Part shown: one piece after another, positions 61,562-64,000 of the stretch
How positions within the stretch are numbered: the first letter of the stretch is position 1
Layout of the letters: each line of letters begins with the position of its first letter
DNA from: JADLHS01 sp049840435
Lineage (GTDB): Bacteria; Verrucomicrobiota; Verrucomicrobiia; Limisphaerales; JADLHS01
Length of the DNA: 64,000 nt
Assembly (NCBI GenBank): GCA_049840435.1
Contig: JASGKY010000059.1
Coordinates: 7,839-71,838, forward strand
Direction: 5' to 3'
Notes under the pieces: generated by a model
What the model saw: the letters and a program-made list of their open reading frames with translations, nothing else
Database searches by the model: none
What the model was told of the DNA's origin: nothing
Made by a program: the position numbers and the translations under genes

Positions 61562-64000
61562 TGCTCCTGACAAGAAATCTCGCAACCGTCCGGCGCGTGT
61601 GTTAGAAGCTGCGCCCACAATGGACGAGACGACGGCTGCGGAAGCAGTAAAGAAGGCCGCCGGACTGCTGGAATACTACCAGCAGAGCGCTGAGGCATTT
61701 GATGAATTGCTGGGAGAAAACCGTGAAGTGCGCTCGCACTACGCGAAGTTGTTCAATGGATTGGAAGATTTTTCGGAATCGGAATTGCAACGCCGCGCCG
61801 ACACCTGCAAACGGCTCGTTCACGAGCAAGGCATCACCTACAACGTCTATGGCGACCCACGTGGCATGGAGCGTCCGTGGCAACTCGACCCGATCCCCTT
61901 CATCATTGCGCCAGACGAATGGGCCTCGCTCGAAGCGGGACTGATCCAGCGGGCGACGTTGCTCAACAAAATCCTCGCCGACTGTTACAGCGAGCAAAAG
62001 CTTATCCACACGCGTTGGCTGTCCCCCGCCCTGGTCTTTGCGCAGCCGGATTTTCTCCGCCCGTGTCACGGGATGCGTGTCGCAAACGACACCTATCTGA
62101 ATTTCTACGCCGCCGATCTGGCCCGTTCGCCCGACGGACGTTGGTGGGTGGTGTCGGATCGCACGCAGATTCCCACGGGTATCGGTTACGCCTTGGCGAA
62201 CCGCCTTGCAACCTCGCGCATCTTCCCGGAGTCGTTTCGTGACAATCACGTGCACCGGCTCGCCGGCTTTTTCCGCGAAGTGCAGAACGCACTGTCGCAA
62301 CTCGCCCCGCGCCAACAAGACAAAGCCCGTGTAGTCATGCTGACGCCCGGCCCGCATAACGAAACCTATTTCGAGCAAGCGTATCTGGCACGCTATCTCG
62401 GCTACATGCTAGTCGAGGGACAGGATCTGACTGTGCGCGACAATCACGTCTTCCTCAAGACGCTCAGCGGTCTTGAGCGCGTGGACGTCATTCTGCGCCG
62501 GGTTGATGATGATTTCTGCGACCCGCTGGAGTTGCGCAACGATTCCATCCTTGGCGTCCCCGGGCTCGTCGAAGCAATCCGCGCCGGAAATGTCACGATG
62601 GCCAACGCACTCGGCAGCGGTGTGGTACAAAGCCCGGCGTTCATGTCGTTCCTGCCTGGCTTGTGCGAGCACATTCTCGGTGAACCGCTCAAATTACCGT
62701 CCGTAGCGACATGGTGGTGCGGCCAGCCGGCGGCACGGGAATACGTTCTGGAACATCTCGAAGAGCTTTACGTGAAGCCGGCGTTCCGCTCGCACCTGCG
62801 CACGCCCGATCCCCACAAGCCGCTCACCGCCACCGAACGCGAGGCGCTCAAAAGACATATCGAATTTGATCCCGACCTGTTCGTCGCGCAGGAACGCGTG
62901 GAGTATTCCACGGCGCCGGCTTGGGAGGCCCGTGGACTTGTGCCGAAGCCAGTCGGCTTGCGCGTGTTTCTCGTCGCCACTGCGGATGGTTATCGCGTGT
63001 TGCCGGGTGGATTGACGCGCGTTTCGCCCGACAGCGGCGGACGCTTCATCTCGATGCAACGCGGCGGCAGCAGCAAAGACACCTGGATCACGTCGGCGAC
63101 TCCGGTGGATGAAGACACGTTGCTGCACGCGCCGGGGAAAAACCTTGAGCTGCGGCGCACGGGAAACAATCTGCCGTCGCGGCTCGCTGATAACTTCTTC
63201 TGGCTTGGGCGTTACTCGGAGCGAGCAGACGCGACAGCGCGACTGCTGCGGACTTCATTGCAACGTTTCAATCCGGAGCGCTCAGGGGGCGCGCACTCGG
63301 TCGTCGTGCCGTTGCTGCAAACACTCCAGACGCAGGGACAATTGCCGGGGATTTTGGACAAACCTGAGTTGCGCCAGAACTCAGAAGCCTTCGAGGCGGA
63401 ATTACTCGGGGCGATTTTTGATCCATCTCGCGCCGGAAGTTTGCGGCAGATCGCAGATAACTTGCAACGGCTCGCCATGCTGGTACGCGATCGCACGTCG
63501 AATGACATGTGGCGTGTTTTGAGTCAGCTCAACGAACGGCTCGCGACCCCGACCGCCAGCATGGTGATGCTTAGCGGCGATGCAGTGGGCGTGTTGAATC
63601 AAACGCTGCTGGGCCTAGCGGCATTTCACGGCTTGGCGCGCGAAAACATGACGCGGGCGCAAGCGTGGCGGTTCATTGACATGGGGCTGCGGTTGGAGCG
63701 CGCCGTGTATCTTGCACGCTGCTGGATGCAACGTTGCAACGGCCCGAATCGGAAAACCCCAGCGTGCTCGAAGCGATCCTCGAAGTCGTGGACAGCAGCA
63801 TCACGTTCCGCTCGCGCTACAACTTGCTGGCGACCGTGCCGGCAGTCTTTGATCTCGTGTTGCTCGACGATAAGAATCCGCGCTCGGTTTTGTTTCAGGT
63901 GAGTCAGCTGGCGAAACATTTCCGGCACTTGCCGCAGGAACGCGAGAACGCACCAGGGTCGGGCAAAAGCATTTTGGCTCAATGCCAGCCGACTGGAGCG
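61554..64000 (+). CDS. Fused circularly permuted ATP-grasp / alpha-E protein, 3' cut by window edge
   Basis: Start ATG 61554 overlaps the preceding stop. About residues 30-520 repeat the CP-ATP-grasp pattern of the gene at 55557 ('YNVYGDPRGMERPWQLDPIP', 'LTPGPHNETYFEQAYLARYL', 'RRVDDDFCDP', 'QRGGSSKDTW'). A DUF403-type alpha-E domain follows from 'LPSRLADNFFWLGRYSERAD' to the window end. So one polypeptide combines what the first two genes of the operon encode separately. A missing base near 63720 shifts the frame inside the alpha-E part ('AVYLAR.LLDATLQ'). The gene continues beyond base 64000. Confidence 0.9.

Overview
The window is about 64 kb of bacterial chromosome with moderately high G+C. 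It looks like Verrucomicrobiota, probably a Pedosphaera/Limisphaerales-type lineage. That placement is inferred from the gene mix: a TIGR03790-family protein, a GT117/DUF2723 protein with TPRs, secretin-like modules with a 'PPQVNIKA.FVE' motif, a BlaI/M56 pair, mcsA-mcsB-clpC outside Firmicutes, tandem circularly permuted ATP-grasp/alpha-E genes, and short intergenic hairpin repeats. No rRNA, tRNA, CRISPR array or complete insertion sequence was recognised.

Layout. 1-8.5 kb: the end of a discoidin-domain protein, a large SpoIID/SH3/FN3/Ig-like exported protein, an M3 oligoendopeptidase and a KUP potassium transporter. 8.8-12.8 kb: a BlaI-type repressor with a near-ideal operator, followed through an ATGA overlap by an M56 (BlaR1-type) membrane peptidase that reads on into repeated N-domains and a secretin-type C-terminus. 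12.9-15.3 kb: purK-purE-carbonic anhydrase. 15.4-20.5 kb: ilvE, then mcsA-mcsB-clpC (arginine-phosphorylation proteolysis), closed by a strong terminator. 20.6-31.2 kb: mostly exported or membrane proteins (TIGR03790, an STN-subtilase, an EF-hand protein, a GHL10 glycosidase-like protein, a desaturase, an OmpH-like protein, a CPBP protease, a sugar-binding lipoprotein). 31.3-38.5 kb: an accessory-looking stretch with a drug/H+ antiporter, a 5'-truncated DUF3800 gene, a HEPN-like gene, a toxin-antitoxin pair abutting a diverged clpB 3' fragment, hairpin repeats, a VOC protein, a tandem NlpC/P60-like pair (one apparently dead) and an FN3 scrap. 38.5-44 kb: clpB, rpsO, pnp. 44.1-55.4 kb: an ECF sigma factor, a small membrane protein and the giant DUF2723 protein in overlapping order, a class I amidotransferase-like hydrolase, an NtrC-type regulator and a carboxypeptidase-regulatory-like repeat protein. 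55.6-64 kb: a peptide-ligase-type operon (CP-ATP-grasp, alpha-E, transglutaminase-DUF2126, CP-ATP-grasp/alpha-E fusion) running off the window.

Sequence quality matters here. Many conserved genes are interrupted by single-base frame changes while their protein sequence stays conserved on both sides. I count 24 events, all +1, between about 16253 and 20441, and about 16 of both signs in the other ~60 kb. Residual sequencing error is the likeliest cause. I annotate whole genes across these points and give the approximate position of each frame change; the corrected lengths are all whole numbers of codons. Functional calls rest on motifs read by eye; no database search was possible.
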